64,000 bases of DNA, taken from contig NZ_CP133720.1 of the NCBI RefSeq assembly GCF_031326225.1, forward strand, positions 3,968,001 to 4,032,000, read 5' to 3'. The first letter of the stretch is position 1; the number at the start of each line of letters is the position of its first letter. The position numbers and the translations under genes are program-made. The stretch comes from Undibacterium cyanobacteriorum (lineage in GTDB: Bacteria > Pseudomonadota > Gammaproteobacteria > Burkholderiales > Burkholderiaceae_D). A model generated the notes under the pieces. It saw nothing but the letters and a program-made list of their open reading frames with translations, did no database searches and was not told where the DNA came from. This document shows, piece after piece, positions 51,690 through 61,587 of the stretch.

Positions 51690-52922
51690 ATGCCAAACAC
51701 CGAACCGTTACGTTTACATGTACCGGAACCGACAGGCCGTCCTGGCCAAAAGACTGACTTTTCCTATTTACGCCTTTCACCTGCAGGTGAAGTAAGACGT
51801 CCTGAGATCGACGTGAGTCCGGTTGATACCCGTGACATCGCTTATTCCTTGATTCGCGTCTTAGACGAAAAAGGCAATGCAGTCGGTCCATGGGTTCCGG
51901 AGATCAGCATCGAACAATTGCGCGCGGGGATGCGAGCGATGATCAAGACACGCATCTTTGATGGTCGTATGTTGATCGCCCAACGCCAAAAGAAAATGTC
52001 GTTCTACATGCAAAGCTTAGGTGAGGAAGCGATTGGTGCAGCGCAAGCGATGGCCTTGAATCGCGACGACATGTGTTTCCCTACGTATCGCCAGCAAAGT
52101 ATCTTGATGGTGCGCGACGTGCCCCTCAAAGGTTTGATTTGCCAGCTCTTATCTAACGAAGGCGATCCGCTCAAAGGTCGTCAATTACCAGTCATGTATT
52201 CGATCAAGGAAGCCGGCTTCTTTTCGATTTCAGGTAACTTAGCCACCCAATACATTCAAGCAGTCGGTTGGGCGATGGCATCGGCCATTAAAAATGATAC
52301 CAAGATCGCTTCTGCCTGGATCGGCGATGGCGCCACTGCCGAAGCTGACTTTGACACGGCCCTGACTTTTGCCCACGTTTATCATGCGCCGGTGATTTTG
52401 AACGTCGTCAATAATCAATGGGCGATCTCGACTTTCCAAGCGATTGCTGGTGGTGAAAACACCACCTTCGCCGCGCGCGGTGTGGGCTGCGGTATCGCCT
52501 CGCTACGCGTTGATGGAAACGATTTCTTGGCCGTGTACGCTGCGTCCAAATGGGCTGCCGAGCGTGCCCGCAAAAATCTAGGCCCCACCCTGATCGAATG
52601 GGTCACCTATCGCGCGGGTCCGCATTCGACTTCGGATGATCCCTCAAAATATCGCCCACTCGATGACGCCAGCCACTTCCCGCTCGGCGATCCTATCGCA
52701 CGTCTGAAACAATATTTGATCAATCAAGGTGCATGGTCCGAAGAGGAACATGAAGCCACGCATAAGGAATTAGAAGCACTCGTCATTACTGCCCAAAAAG
52801 AAGCAGAAGCCCTCGGAACTCTGGCCGACAACCATGTCTTCAGCCCTGCTGAAATGTTCGAAGATATTTACGAGCATATGCCAGAACATTTGCGCCAACA
52901 GCGCCAACAATTGGGAATCTAG
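51690..52922 (+). CDS. bkdA1: Branched-chain 2-oxo acid dehydrogenase E1 alpha
   Basis: This 410-residue protein has the thiamine-diphosphate motif region GDGATAEADFDTALTFAHVYHAPVILNVVNNQWAIST and the E1-alpha phosphorylation-loop-like RAGPHSTSDDPSKYRP. It matches the long BkdA1 of Pseudomonas in length and N-terminal layout rather than the shorter PDH E1 alpha. It decarboxylates the keto acids of Leu, Ile and Val. It is the first gene of the operon. Confidence 0.93.
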   Translation: MPNTEPLRLHVPEPTGRPGQKTDFSYLRLSPAGEVRRPEIDVSPVDTRDIAYSLIRVLDEKGNAVGPWVPEISIEQLRAGMRAMIKTRIFDGRMLIAQRQKKMSFYMQSLGEEAIGAAQAMALNRDDMCFPTYRQQSILMVRDVPLKGLICQLLSNEGDPLKGRQLPVMYSIKEAGFFSISGNLATQYIQAVGWAMASAIKNDTKIASAWIGDGATAEADFDTALTFAHVYHAPVILNVVNNQWAISTFQAIAGGENTTFAARGVGCGIASLRVDGNDFLAVYAASKWAAERARKNLGPTLIEWVTYRAGPHSTSDDPSKYRPLDDASHFPLGDPIARLKQYLINQGAWSEEEHEATHKELEALVITAQKEAEALGTLADNHVFSPAEMFEDIYEHMPEHLRQQRQQLGI

Positions 52923-52956
52923 CTGTTCGCCATCACCTTTTTGAAGCGAGTTTTAC

Positions 52957-53994
52957 ATGAGTGAAAATAATCCAAACAAAACAGCGCCGATGACCATGAT
53001 CCAAGCGCTGCGTTCAGCTATGGATGTCATGCTGGAACGCGATAATAATGTCGTCGTATTCGGTCAAGACGTCGGCTATTTCGGTGGCGTATTCCGTTGC
53101 ACCGAAGGTTTACAAAAGAAATATGGCAAGTCACGCGTCTTCGATGCGCCGATTTCCGAAAGCGGTATCGTCGGTGCGGCGATCGGTATGGGTGCCTATG
53201 GTTTGCGTCCGTGTATCGAGATTCAATTCGCCGATTACATTTATCCGGCTTATGATCAAATCGTCTCTGAGGCAGCGCGTTTGCGTTTCCGCTCAGCCGG
53301 TGACTTCACAGCACCACTGACGATTCGTACCCCCTGCGGCGGCGGTATTTATGGTGGACAAACGCATAGCCAAAGTCCGGAAGCGGTGTTCACGCACGTA
53401 TGCGGTTTGCGCACGGTGATGCCATCGAATCCTTACGACGCCAAAGGTTTGTTGATTGCCTCGATCGAAAACAACGATCCTGTGATTTTTCTCGAACCAA
53501 AACGTTTGTATAACGGCCCCTTCAATGGTCACCACGATCAACCAGTGGTGCCGTGGTCCAAACATGCGAGCGGCAATGTGCCCGAAGGTTATTACACCGT
53601 ACCTTTAGAAAAAGCCGCCATCTTCCGCGAAGGAAAAGATCTCACAGTCCTCGCCTACGGCACCATGGTCTGGGTCTCGGAAGCCGCTGCCAATGAAAGT
53701 GGCGTTGATGCTGAAATTATTGACCTACGTAGTTTGTGGCCCTTGGATTTGGAAACGATCGTCGCTTCGGTCAAGAAAACCGGCCGCTGTGTAATCGTGC
53801 ATGAGGCGACCCGCACCAGTGGTTTCGGTGCTGAATTGACTGCCTTGGTTCAAGAACATTGTTTCTACCATCTAGAAGCACCAATCGAGCGTGTCACGGG
53901 TTGGGATACTCCATACCCACATGCTCAAGAGTGGGATTATTTCCCCGGTCCTGCGCGCGTTGGCGCAGCTTTCAAACGTGCGATGGAGAATTAA
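52957..53994 (+). CDS. bkdA2: Branched-chain 2-oxo acid dehydrogenase E1 beta
   Basis: This 345-residue transketolase-like subunit has VVVFGQDVGYFGGVFRCTEGLQKKYGKSRVFDAPISESGIVGAAIGMGAYGLRPCIEIQF and the C-terminal RTSGFGAELTALVQEH. It forms the alpha2beta2 E1 with BkdA1. It starts 34 bp after bkdA1. Confidence 0.95.
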   Translation: MSENNPNKTAPMTMIQALRSAMDVMLERDNNVVVFGQDVGYFGGVFRCTEGLQKKYGKSRVFDAPISESGIVGAAIGMGAYGLRPCIEIQFADYIYPAYDQIVSEAARLRFRSAGDFTAPLTIRTPCGGGIYGGQTHSQSPEAVFTHVCGLRTVMPSNPYDAKGLLIASIENNDPVIFLEPKRLYNGPFNGHHDQPVVPWSKHASGNVPEGYYTVPLEKAAIFREGKDLTVLAYGTMVWVSEAAANESGVDAEIIDLRSLWPLDLETIVASVKKTGRCVIVHEATRTSGFGAELTALVQEHCFYHLEAPIERVTGWDTPYPHAQEWDYFPGPARVGAAFKRAMEN

Positions 53995-53995
53995 G

Positions 53996-55315
53996 ATGGG
54001 TATTCATGTCATTAAAATGCCGGATATCGGCGAAGGTATTGCGGAAGTTGAATTGGTTGCTTGGCATGTCAAACCAGGTGACACGGTGGTCGAAGATCAA
54101 GTCATGGCCGATGTCATGACCGATAAGGCCACCATCGAAATCCCCAGTCCAGTCAATGGTAAAGTATTAGCACTCGGTGGCGCTGCGGGTCAAGTCATGG
54201 CCGTTGGCTCTGAATTGATTCGTATCGAAGTCGAAGGTGCGGGAAATGTTGATGCGAGTGCTGCAGCAGCTCCAGCACCTGCAGCGCCTGTAGCGGCGCC
54301 TGCAGCGGCTCCAGCAGCACCAAGCAAAGCGGAAACCCTTGCATCAGCTCCCGCAAAGATCGATGTACCTGTCGCGCCGAGCAAAACCAGCAGTACTAAG
54401 AATGCCAACGCGAGTATTCCCGCCGCTGCGCGCGCTAACGGCGAAAAACCAATCGCCTCACCAGCCGTACGTCGTCGTGCTTGGGATCTCGGCATTGAGT
54501 TGCAATTTGTTCCGGGTACCGGCACCGCAGGTCGCATCACCCATGAGGATTTAGATGCTTACATGGCGCGCGGTGAAATCAGCATCGCTGCGGGTGCTTC
54601 TCCCTATCGTGAATTGCATGAAGAGACCGCGGTTCCTGTGATTGGCTTGCGTCGTAAGATCGCGCAAAAAATGCAGGAAGCCAAACGTCGCATTCCTCAT
54701 TTCTCTTATGTGGAAGAAGTTGATGTTACCGAACTCGAAGCCTTGCGTCAGCAACTCAATCAAAAATGGGGCAAACAACGCGGCAAACTCAGCCTATTAC
54801 CGTTCCTGATGCGCGCCGTGGTGTTGGCAGCACGTGAGTTCCCACAAATGAACGCACGCTACGATGACGAAGCGGGAGTGGTCACGCAACATGCCGCGAT
54901 TCATCTTGGGATCGCCGCGCAGACCGACTCTGGTTTGATGGTACCCGTAGTGCGCCATGCTGAAGCGCGCGACTTATGGAGCAATGCCAACGAGATGGCA
55001 CGCTTGGCGGAAGCAGCACGCACCGGCAAGGCGAGCCGCGATGAATTGTCGGGTTCTACCATTACCATTTCTAGCCTTGGCGCCTTAGGTGGCATCGTTT
55101 CAACACCCGTCATTAACGCCCCCGAAGTCGCCATTATCGGCGTCAACAAAATGGTGGAACGTCCGATGATACGCAATGGCCAAGTTGTCGCACGCAAGAT
55201 GATGAATTTGTCTTCCTCCTTCGATCACCGAGTCGTCGATGGTATGGATGCAGCACAATTCATTCAAGCGATCCGTACTTATTTGGAATGCCCGGCGACG
55301 CTGTTTATTGAGTAG
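53996..55315 (+). CDS. bkdB: Branched-chain 2-oxo acid dehydrogenase E2 (dihydrolipoyl acyltransferase)
   Basis: This 439-residue protein has an N-terminal lipoyl domain with the lipoylated Lys in DVMTDKATIEIPSP, an Ala/Pro-rich linker, a peripheral subunit-binding domain (ASPAVRRRAWDLGIELQFVPGTGTAGRITHEDL) and a catalytic domain ending in SFDHRVVDGMDAAQFIQAI, with the catalytic His. One lipoyl domain. The start at 53996 lies 1 bp after the bkdA2 stop; a longer frame upstream is spurious. Confidence 0.96.
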   Translation: MGIHVIKMPDIGEGIAEVELVAWHVKPGDTVVEDQVMADVMTDKATIEIPSPVNGKVLALGGAAGQVMAVGSELIRIEVEGAGNVDASAAAAPAPAAPVAAPAAAPAAPSKAETLASAPAKIDVPVAPSKTSSTKNANASIPAAARANGEKPIASPAVRRRAWDLGIELQFVPGTGTAGRITHEDLDAYMARGEISIAAGASPYRELHEETAVPVIGLRRKIAQKMQEAKRRIPHFSYVEEVDVTELEALRQQLNQKWGKQRGKLSLLPFLMRAVVLAAREFPQMNARYDDEAGVVTQHAAIHLGIAAQTDSGLMVPVVRHAEARDLWSNANEMARLAEAARTGKASRDELSGSTITISSLGALGGIVSTPVINAPEVAIIGVNKMVERPMIRNGQVVARKMMNLSSSFDHRVVDGMDAAQFIQAIRTYLECPATLFIE

Positions 55316-55320
55316 GAAGA

Positions 55321-55528
55321 AAAACCTCTCAACACAGAGGCACAGAGACGCAGAGGAAAGACGGAGTAATCTCACGCAATTCTTTCAAATGTTTCGAGCC
55401 TAGCATATACCCTGTGATGAGAGGTCACTTCAGCCTCTTGCTACAAAAAACATTCAGTAACGCTTCATTATTTGATGTTCACCCTTCGACTTTCTCAGTG
55501 TCTCTGTGCCTCTGTGTTGAGAGGTTTT
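55321..55528. repeat. MITE-like element with perfect 29-bp inverted ends
   Basis: The 29-nt end at 55321-55349 (AAAACCTCTCAACACAGAGG...) is exactly inverted at 55500-55528, with a 150-bp interior holding no gene. The CACAGAGGCACAGAGA core is a dispersed repeat. It has inserted between bkdB and the E3 gene, 6 bp after the bkdB stop, so it may alter the lpdV transcript. Confidence 0.82.
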
Positions 55529-55574
55529 GAACGAGAATGATGTGAGGGTGCAATCCAGTTTTCAGGAACAAACT

Positions 55575-56981
55575 ATGCAAACAACATCCACAACTTTAGT
55601 GGTCATTGGCGGAGGCCCTGGTGGCTATATTGCCGCTATCCGAGCTGCTCAATTGGGCGTGGCGACGATCTTGATCGAAGGTGATCAACTTGGTGGCACT
55701 TGCCTCAATATCGGTTGTATTCCCTCCAAAGCTTTGATCCACGCCGCAGAGGAATTTGAAAAAGCCAAGCACTATGCGGAAGGTTCCGCTCTTGGTATTC
55801 AGGTCGCCAGCCCGAGCATACAAATCGAGCAAACCGTGAGCTGGAAAAACGGCATCGTCAAACGCTTGACGACAGGCGTCGGCGCTTTGCTTAAAAAGAA
55901 TGGCGCACAAGTCGTCAAAGGCTGGGCTCAGATCATCGATGGCAAGACTGTCGCTGTGATGCAAGATGGCCAAGAAGTTCAGCGTATTACTTGCGAACAT
56001 CTACTGATTGCTTCCGGTTCTTCTGCGGTCGAACTGCCATTCATGCCCTTCGGCGCAGGCAATGGCAAAGTCATCAGCTCCACTGAAGCCTTATCACCCA
56101 ACAGTATTCCGAAAAAATTAGTAGTGGTTGGTGGTGGCTATATTGGGCTCGAGTTAGGTATCACCTATCGCAAGCTCGGTAGCGAAGTCGCCGTCGTCGA
56201 AGCCATGGATCGCATCTTACCTGCCTACGACGAAGAGCTGACCAAGGTCGTACGCAACGCCATGAAACAACTCGGCATCGAAGTGCATCTGGGTCTCAGC
56301 GTACAAGGCTTGAATGCCGACAACACAGCCGTGCGTCTCAAGAATGCTGCTGGCGAAGAAAGTGAACTGGCCTGCGATCAAGTATTGGTTGCAGTTGGTC
56401 GCCGTCCACGTACACAAGGTTTCGGACTCGAATCCCTGCTGCTCGACATGAACGGACGCGCCGTCAAAATTGACGATCAATGCCGCACCTCGATGCGCAA
56501 TGTGTGGGCGATTGGTGATGTCACGGGCGAACCGATGTTGGCACATCGCGCCATGGCTCAGGGCGAAATGGTGGCAGAAATCATCGCAGGCAAACGTCGT
56601 CACTTCTCCCCTGCTTCGATCCCTGCCGTATGCTTCACCGATCCAGAATTAGTCGTGGTCGGCATGTCACCGCAAGAAGCGCAAGCAGCAGGCATCGTCA
56701 TCATCACCGCGAATTTCCCCTTCGCTGCGAATGGTCGCTCCATGACTTTAGAATCGAGTGAGGGCTTTGTCCGTGTGGTGGCGCGCAAAGACAATCACCT
56801 CATTCTCGGTTGGCAAGCCGTGGGACGTAGCGTCTCTGAGCTGAGTGCAGGTTTTGGTTTGTGCCTTGAAATGGGCGCCAGTTTAGAGGACGTCGCAGGC
56901 ACTATCCATTCACACCCGACTTTGGGTGAAGCGGTGCAAGAAGCGGCACTGCGTGCTTTGGGGCATGCTCTTCACATCTAG
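55575..56981 (+). CDS. lpdV: Dihydrolipoyl dehydrogenase (E3)
   Basis: This 468-residue flavoprotein has the FAD-binding VVIGGGPGGYIAAIRAAQLG, the redox disulfide GGTCLNIGCIPSKAL, the NAD-binding VVVGGGYIGLELGITYRKLG and the C-terminal active site HSHPTLGEAVQEAAL with the catalytic His. It reoxidises E2 lipoyl groups. The chosen ATG at 55575 follows AGGAA; a longer frame from 55527 runs into the repeat. The symbol follows Pseudomonas usage for the bkd-linked enzyme. Confidence 0.95.
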   Translation: MQTTSTTLVVIGGGPGGYIAAIRAAQLGVATILIEGDQLGGTCLNIGCIPSKALIHAAEEFEKAKHYAEGSALGIQVASPSIQIEQTVSWKNGIVKRLTTGVGALLKKNGAQVVKGWAQIIDGKTVAVMQDGQEVQRITCEHLLIASGSSAVELPFMPFGAGNGKVISSTEALSPNSIPKKLVVVGGGYIGLELGITYRKLGSEVAVVEAMDRILPAYDEELTKVVRNAMKQLGIEVHLGLSVQGLNADNTAVRLKNAAGEESELACDQVLVAVGRRPRTQGFGLESLLLDMNGRAVKIDDQCRTSMRNVWAIGDVTGEPMLAHRAMAQGEMVAEIIAGKRRHFSPASIPAVCFTDPELVVVGMSPQEAQAAGIVIITANFPFAANGRSMTLESSEGFVRVVARKDNHLILGWQAVGRSVSELSAGFGLCLEMGASLEDVAGTIHSHPTLGEAVQEAALRALGHALHI

Positions 56982-57031
56982 TAATTTCACCTAGCGGAGC
57001 ATGCGCCTTCGCTCAAATGAATTGATAGAAG

Positions 57032-57070
57032 AAAAAAAGGGATAAGTGAGTTTCCACTTATCCCTTGTTT
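57032..57070. terminator. Bidirectional rho-independent terminator between lpdV and the chemoreceptor gene
   Basis: A perfect 12-bp stem (57037-57048 with 57055-57066) with an AGTTTC loop. The plus-strand tail is TTGTTT-like and the minus-strand tail is a T-run, so it can serve both convergent genes, bkd and MCP. Confidence 0.88.
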
Positions 57071-57085
57071 CACATCCTGTAAGGA

Positions 57086-59038
57086 TTAGTAGGCGAGTAA
57101 TTGTGGGGCTTTGATCCCATCCACTTTAAACGTCTTCACCGATTCAGCCAAGTAGTTGGCACGCTCCTCCAGAGACATCACAGCCGCCGAGATTTCTTCC
57201 ACCATCGCCGCATTCTGCTGGGTGCTAGCATCGACTTCTCGGACAGCGTCGGCCATCAAATTTAGCTCACTCGATTGAGCATTAGATTCGCGCGTGATTT
57301 CATCCATAATCGTGGTGACACTTTGCACGGAGTCGACGATCTCGTTCATCGTTGCACCTGCGTCGTTAACATACTTTGCACCTGCTTCGATATCTTGCAT
57401 CGACAGACGAATCAAATCACCAATTTCTTTCGCTGCACTTGCGCTACGCTGAGCGAGACTCCGAACCTCAGAAGCCACCACCGCAAAACCACGCCCTTGT
57501 TCGCCGGCGCGGGCCGCCTCAACGGCAGCATTCAATGCCAAAATATTAGTTTGGAAGGCAATGCCATTGATCACTTCAGTAATCTCACCGATTTTCCGTG
57601 AAGACATCGTAATTTTTTCCATCATTTCGACCGCTTGCGATACCACTGCACCGCCTCTTGTGGCGACTTGATAGGCTGACTGCGCCAAGCCATCGGCTTG
57701 CTTTGCATTCTCAAGATTGTGTGCCACTTTTGAGGCTAATGAATCCATGTTCTCGGCCGTATCTTGTACCGTGGTTGCGATCTTCGCACCACGCTCCGCC
57801 AGATCATTATTACCCGCCGCTATTTCAGAGGTCGCTAAGCTAATGGCTTCGGCTGATTCACGCACCCCAGAAACAATTTGCGCAAGCGACTGTACGCTGC
57901 GACGGAAAATATTAATCGACTCTGAAATTTCATCACGCCCAATCGCTTGATTGGATTGAGTTAGATCGCCTTGTCCTAGCATATTGACGCGCTTAGACAT
58001 ACTCTTAAACCCACTCAATGACGTGATGTAGAACGTATATAAGGTGTAAAACGCAATCGTCAGAGCGAGCAGTACGACGAACAACATCAGTTTTCTCTCA
58101 CCTTCCAACTTCTCGATACGTGCTTGCAATGCACCCGATAAGGCATCAAGAGTCGACTGAGTCAAACCAGAATTAGAATTGATCGCCTGAGTTCCTTGGT
58201 TATAAATCGCCTTAGCATCGGCATTGACTGTCTCCATGATGCTGCTCTGTATCAATTTAAGATATTCATCAGTGAGATCGAAGACTTGCAAATTGAGTTT
58301 CTGAATAAGATGAGGACTAACCTGCGCCACACGGTCTAAAGCATCCTTCGCATCAGCGCGATCGCGTTTGATCAAAGCCATAAATGCAGCGATGCGGGTT
58401 CGTGTGGAATCTGCCTTATCAGGATTAGCCGCAACATAAGCGACAAGACCACGCAAAGGGGCCAAATTTGCCGTCATTGCAGGCAGCTTTTCTGTCGCCG
58501 CAGTCATCAAATAATAGCTATCGATATCAGGGTCTAGTGCTAACTGAGAGTGCTCAGAAACTTGTCGACGAATTTCGACTAAGGCATCGTTCACCTTCGT
58601 GTACTTTTCAGTGATTTGAGCGGTTTCGGTGTAAGTCGCCGCAGCCGCTTCACGCCATGCATCACGAGCTTTATTGAGGATTGGGGACAGCTGGTATGGA
58701 TCAGCAGTTTGTAGGCGTTTTCCAAATTCATCGAAGCCTTTATCAACCGTTGCAGCAACCTCCTTCGTCACAGCCACATCTTCGATCTGTAACAGTCTCA
58801 ACAAGGCTTGCCCGCGGTGCTGCAAAACAGCGTCCATGATTGGATTCACACGATCATGATAACTCACCCCAATCGCTTCGTTCCGAGCGAAGGCGATGTC
58901 TGCGTTTTCCTTGCTCACAAAAAGATAGAGCAGAACCATTAATGGAATCAAGAGAGTAACCATAATGATGGAAAACTTCGCAGGCATACGAAGACTACGC
59001 ATGAGTCGCTTGCCAGGTTCAAAAATACCTATTGCCAA
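57086..59038 (-). CDS. Methyl-accepting chemotaxis protein
   Basis: This 650-residue protein has an N-terminal membrane segment (FSIIMVTLLIPLMVLLYLFV), a ~280-residue periplasmic ligand domain, TM2 (LMLFVVLLALTIAFYTLYTFY), HAMP and a signalling domain with the hairpin tip EITEVINGIAFQTNILALNAAVEAARAGEQGRGFAVVASEVRSLAQRSA. The ligand is unknown. It stands alone, with no che genes nearby. Confidence 0.93.
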   Translation of the reverse strand: MAIGIFEPGKRLMRSLRMPAKFSIIMVTLLIPLMVLLYLFVSKENADIAFARNEAIGVSYHDRVNPIMDAVLQHRGQALLRLLQIEDVAVTKEVAATVDKGFDEFGKRLQTADPYQLSPILNKARDAWREAAAATYTETAQITEKYTKVNDALVEIRRQVSEHSQLALDPDIDSYYLMTAATEKLPAMTANLAPLRGLVAYVAANPDKADSTRTRIAAFMALIKRDRADAKDALDRVAQVSPHLIQKLNLQVFDLTDEYLKLIQSSIMETVNADAKAIYNQGTQAINSNSGLTQSTLDALSGALQARIEKLEGERKLMLFVVLLALTIAFYTLYTFYITSLSGFKSMSKRVNMLGQGDLTQSNQAIGRDEISESINIFRRSVQSLAQIVSGVRESAEAISLATSEIAAGNNDLAERGAKIATTVQDTAENMDSLASKVAHNLENAKQADGLAQSAYQVATRGGAVVSQAVEMMEKITMSSRKIGEITEVINGIAFQTNILALNAAVEAARAGEQGRGFAVVASEVRSLAQRSASAAKEIGDLIRLSMQDIEAGAKYVNDAGATMNEIVDSVQSVTTIMDEITRESNAQSSELNLMADAVREVDASTQQNAAMVEEISAAVMSLEERANYLAESVKTFKVDGIKAPQLLAY

Positions 59039-59321
59039 GGGAGCCTCCTTTCACATCGAAAATATTCAAAAATTTTGATCAACTTTTTATTATAGACACG
59101 AGGTTTCCGCATGGAAATTTTATTTTGTCAGGTATTGTTAAATCATGTTCCTATTTGGAGACAATCATTTGCAGAACCGGGTCAATGATCGAAATTTATG
59201 GGCGTTCTGACCCGATAAATCACTTCCTTAAATGAGCCCCGATCAGAACATCACCAATTGATTTGCAAGAAAATCATATGGAGCAATACACTAAGCGCCT
59301 CATAAAGAACTATGTATACAA

Positions 59322-60185
59322 ATGAACGCTTCCATCGCAAGTACTGAACCTTCCGTCAAAGTAGCAGAGCTTTATTGGACATATGGGACGCGTACCATTT
59401 TGGACCACATCAGCTTCGCCCTTCCTATCGGCGCAAAAGTAGGACTGCTCGGCGCTAATGGCAGCGGCAAATCGAGTCTACTCAAATGCCTTTTGGGACT
59501 ACAAAACTTTGACAGCGGAGAAGTCACCCTCTGCGGTCATCCTCTGTCGCAACTTGACGATGAAGTTCGTGCCAAATTAGCTTATGTGTCGCAAAGCCCA
59601 GATCTATTTCCTTGGATGAGCGTGGAGCAACACCTACGCACGATAGGTCAAGCCTACCCATTGTGGAATGAGAAGCGCGCCATCGAATTAGCTTTGTCGC
59701 TCGAACTTTCACTGGGTAAAACTGTGAGCAAATTATCGGGTGGTGATCAACAAAAGTTGGCGATAGTCTTGGCCCTCGCACACCAACCTGAGCTCATCGT
59801 GATGGATGAACCAGTCGCCAATCTCGATCCACTGCGACGTCACAACTTGATGCGACATTTGTTTCTCGATGACCGCTGGATTTCACCGCAGGCGACGCTC
59901 ATCATTACCAGTCATTTCTTAAGTGATCTTGATGATGTATTGAGCCACGTGGTCTTTATGCGAGAAGGGCAAATACAACTTTATGCTGATTGGCGAGCAT
60001 TACGACAAACGCATTGCGTGATCGCTAATCAACTACTGCAAGGCGTTCGTCCGGAGATTCTCCATCAAGGTCATGAAACCAGCGTGGTCGCTATTGCTAG
60101 TCTTCCCACACACCTTCAACAAGGACAAGGATCGGGCTCAAAATCGATCACTCTCGACACCTTGTTCGCCGCCTTGCATCAATGA
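59322..60185 (+). CDS. ABC transporter ATP-binding protein (exporter type)
   Basis: This 287-residue protein has Walker A GLLGANGSGKSS, signature KLSGGDQQKLAIVLALAHQ and Walker B LIVMDEPVANLDP, with the Q-loop in VSQSPDLFPW. The C-terminal ~70 residues are variable. It overlaps the next gene by 4 bp (ATGA) and forms a two-gene exporter. Substrate unknown. Confidence 0.88.
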   Translation: MNASIASTEPSVKVAELYWTYGTRTILDHISFALPIGAKVGLLGANGSGKSSLLKCLLGLQNFDSGEVTLCGHPLSQLDDEVRAKLAYVSQSPDLFPWMSVEQHLRTIGQAYPLWNEKRAIELALSLELSLGKTVSKLSGGDQQKLAIVLALAHQPELIVMDEPVANLDPLRRHNLMRHLFLDDRWISPQATLIITSHFLSDLDDVLSHVVFMREGQIQLYADWRALRQTHCVIANQLLQGVRPEILHQGHETSVVAIASLPTHLQQGQGSGSKSITLDTLFAALHQ

Positions 60186-61561
60186 AGACTCACATGAACG
60201 CATGGTGTTTTCCAATTCTGAGCCTGCGCCAACGTGCCGTCGCTTGGTTTGCGGCGCTGGTCTCGATCGCAAGCTGGCTACTCGCCTTCTTTTCCGATGC
60301 TGGCCTCGCTCGATACTGGTCGCTGCTGAGCTTGCTCCTACCGCCCAGCATCGCTTACTTCATGAGTTCGCGTTTGCTCATCAGCTTGCGCTATTTCCAG
60401 AAACAAATTGCGCCCGTGGCACTTGCCCAAGTCATGCAAGAGCGCGTACGGCGACTGATGATATCTGTTTTCGTTGTGCTACTCGTGGCTAACTTTGGTT
60501 TGCAAATGGGAGCGCATTTCGCAACTCAACTCAGTCTACTTGCAACGCAAATGCTTGGCCTTTGTCTCGGCATCTATAGCAGCCTGGGCTTTCATATCAA
60601 GCTCAACATGAGTCGCACGTGGGTCAGAAAAAGTGGCTTACATAGGCTGGTCCACCTCCTCTTAGCATCGAGCTGGGTCTACTTTACCGTTCACCAAGTC
60701 CTAACAAATACCACTCCCCTCGAGCTCTGGTACAGCATTGCTGCCATAAGCTGTGCCTGTGCTTTTCTCTATTACTTTGTCACGCAGCGCCCACAAAGTT
60801 TTGCGCATGACGAGGAGATTAAGGACACGCCGCGCCTGTTCAGCAAACTCAGCACGTGGCTTCTACATCACTTCTACCGCTATCGGCGACTAGGGCCGCA
60901 AACAAATAGTTCAGATGAATCCAACACTGATCGCGGACTCGTGCAGCCAATCGCTGTGTTCTGCCTGATGATCGCCATCTATTTCTTCGCTTGTGTTCCT
61001 CAAGCTTCACAGGTGGGCTTTAACCGACTACTTTACCTTGCGGCGATGAGTCTCATCTTGAGTAGCCATTTGGTAATACGCGATTGGCATTGGCGCTATT
61101 TACTCATGCCACGCGGGCTGGTGAATCAGGGATTTGCCTGGCAACTGTGGCGCTCAAATCTGACTATCTTTCTTGGTTTGGGCGTCATCTTCTTTTTGGG
61201 TAAAGCTATTTTTGAGCGACTTGCGGATTCAAGTCACGTCGCCACCACGCTCCTTGCCAGCTTTGCAGATGCACTAACATTCATGTTGGAAATCGCTGCA
61301 GTCTTCGCCGGAGCGTGCGTCATGGCCGCGGCAGAGAACCTCAATCGCAGCCGCTTCAAAATCTATTTGTTGATGCTATTCCTTGCTTGCAGCGTCTATG
61401 GCATCGCCTACACTTCTGGGAGGGTAAACCAACTGCAGAACCTCTTTGGATCCGATTGGCGCTATCAATTCAGTCTTGTATTTGCGAGTGCATTATTATT
61501 CGGACTCGCCCGACATCGATGGAGCCCACAACGCATTCGTGCCAACTACTCAGGCACATAG
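60182..61561 (+). CDS. Large multi-pass membrane protein, likely permease of the adjacent ABC exporter
   Basis: This 459-residue protein has roughly 10-12 hydrophobic segments, including WFAALVSIASWLLAFF near the start, YFMSSRLLISL, and VASALLFGL-type segments at the C-terminus. I do not recognise a named family. Overlap with the ATPase gene makes it the likely partner permease. No other gene follows, so the substrate and direction are unknown. Confidence 0.65.
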   Translation: MKTHMNAWCFPILSLRQRAVAWFAALVSIASWLLAFFSDAGLARYWSLLSLLLPPSIAYFMSSRLLISLRYFQKQIAPVALAQVMQERVRRLMISVFVVLLVANFGLQMGAHFATQLSLLATQMLGLCLGIYSSLGFHIKLNMSRTWVRKSGLHRLVHLLLASSWVYFTVHQVLTNTTPLELWYSIAAISCACAFLYYFVTQRPQSFAHDEEIKDTPRLFSKLSTWLLHHFYRYRRLGPQTNSSDESNTDRGLVQPIAVFCLMIAIYFFACVPQASQVGFNRLLYLAAMSLILSSHLVIRDWHWRYLLMPRGLVNQGFAWQLWRSNLTIFLGLGVIFFLGKAIFERLADSSHVATTLLASFADALTFMLEIAAVFAGACVMAAAENLNRSRFKIYLLMLFLACSVYGIAYTSGRVNQLQNLFGSDWRYQFSLVFASALLFGLARHRWSPQRIRANYSGT

Positions 61562-61587
61562 ATCCTTAAGCCTCGGCGTGTTCAGCC

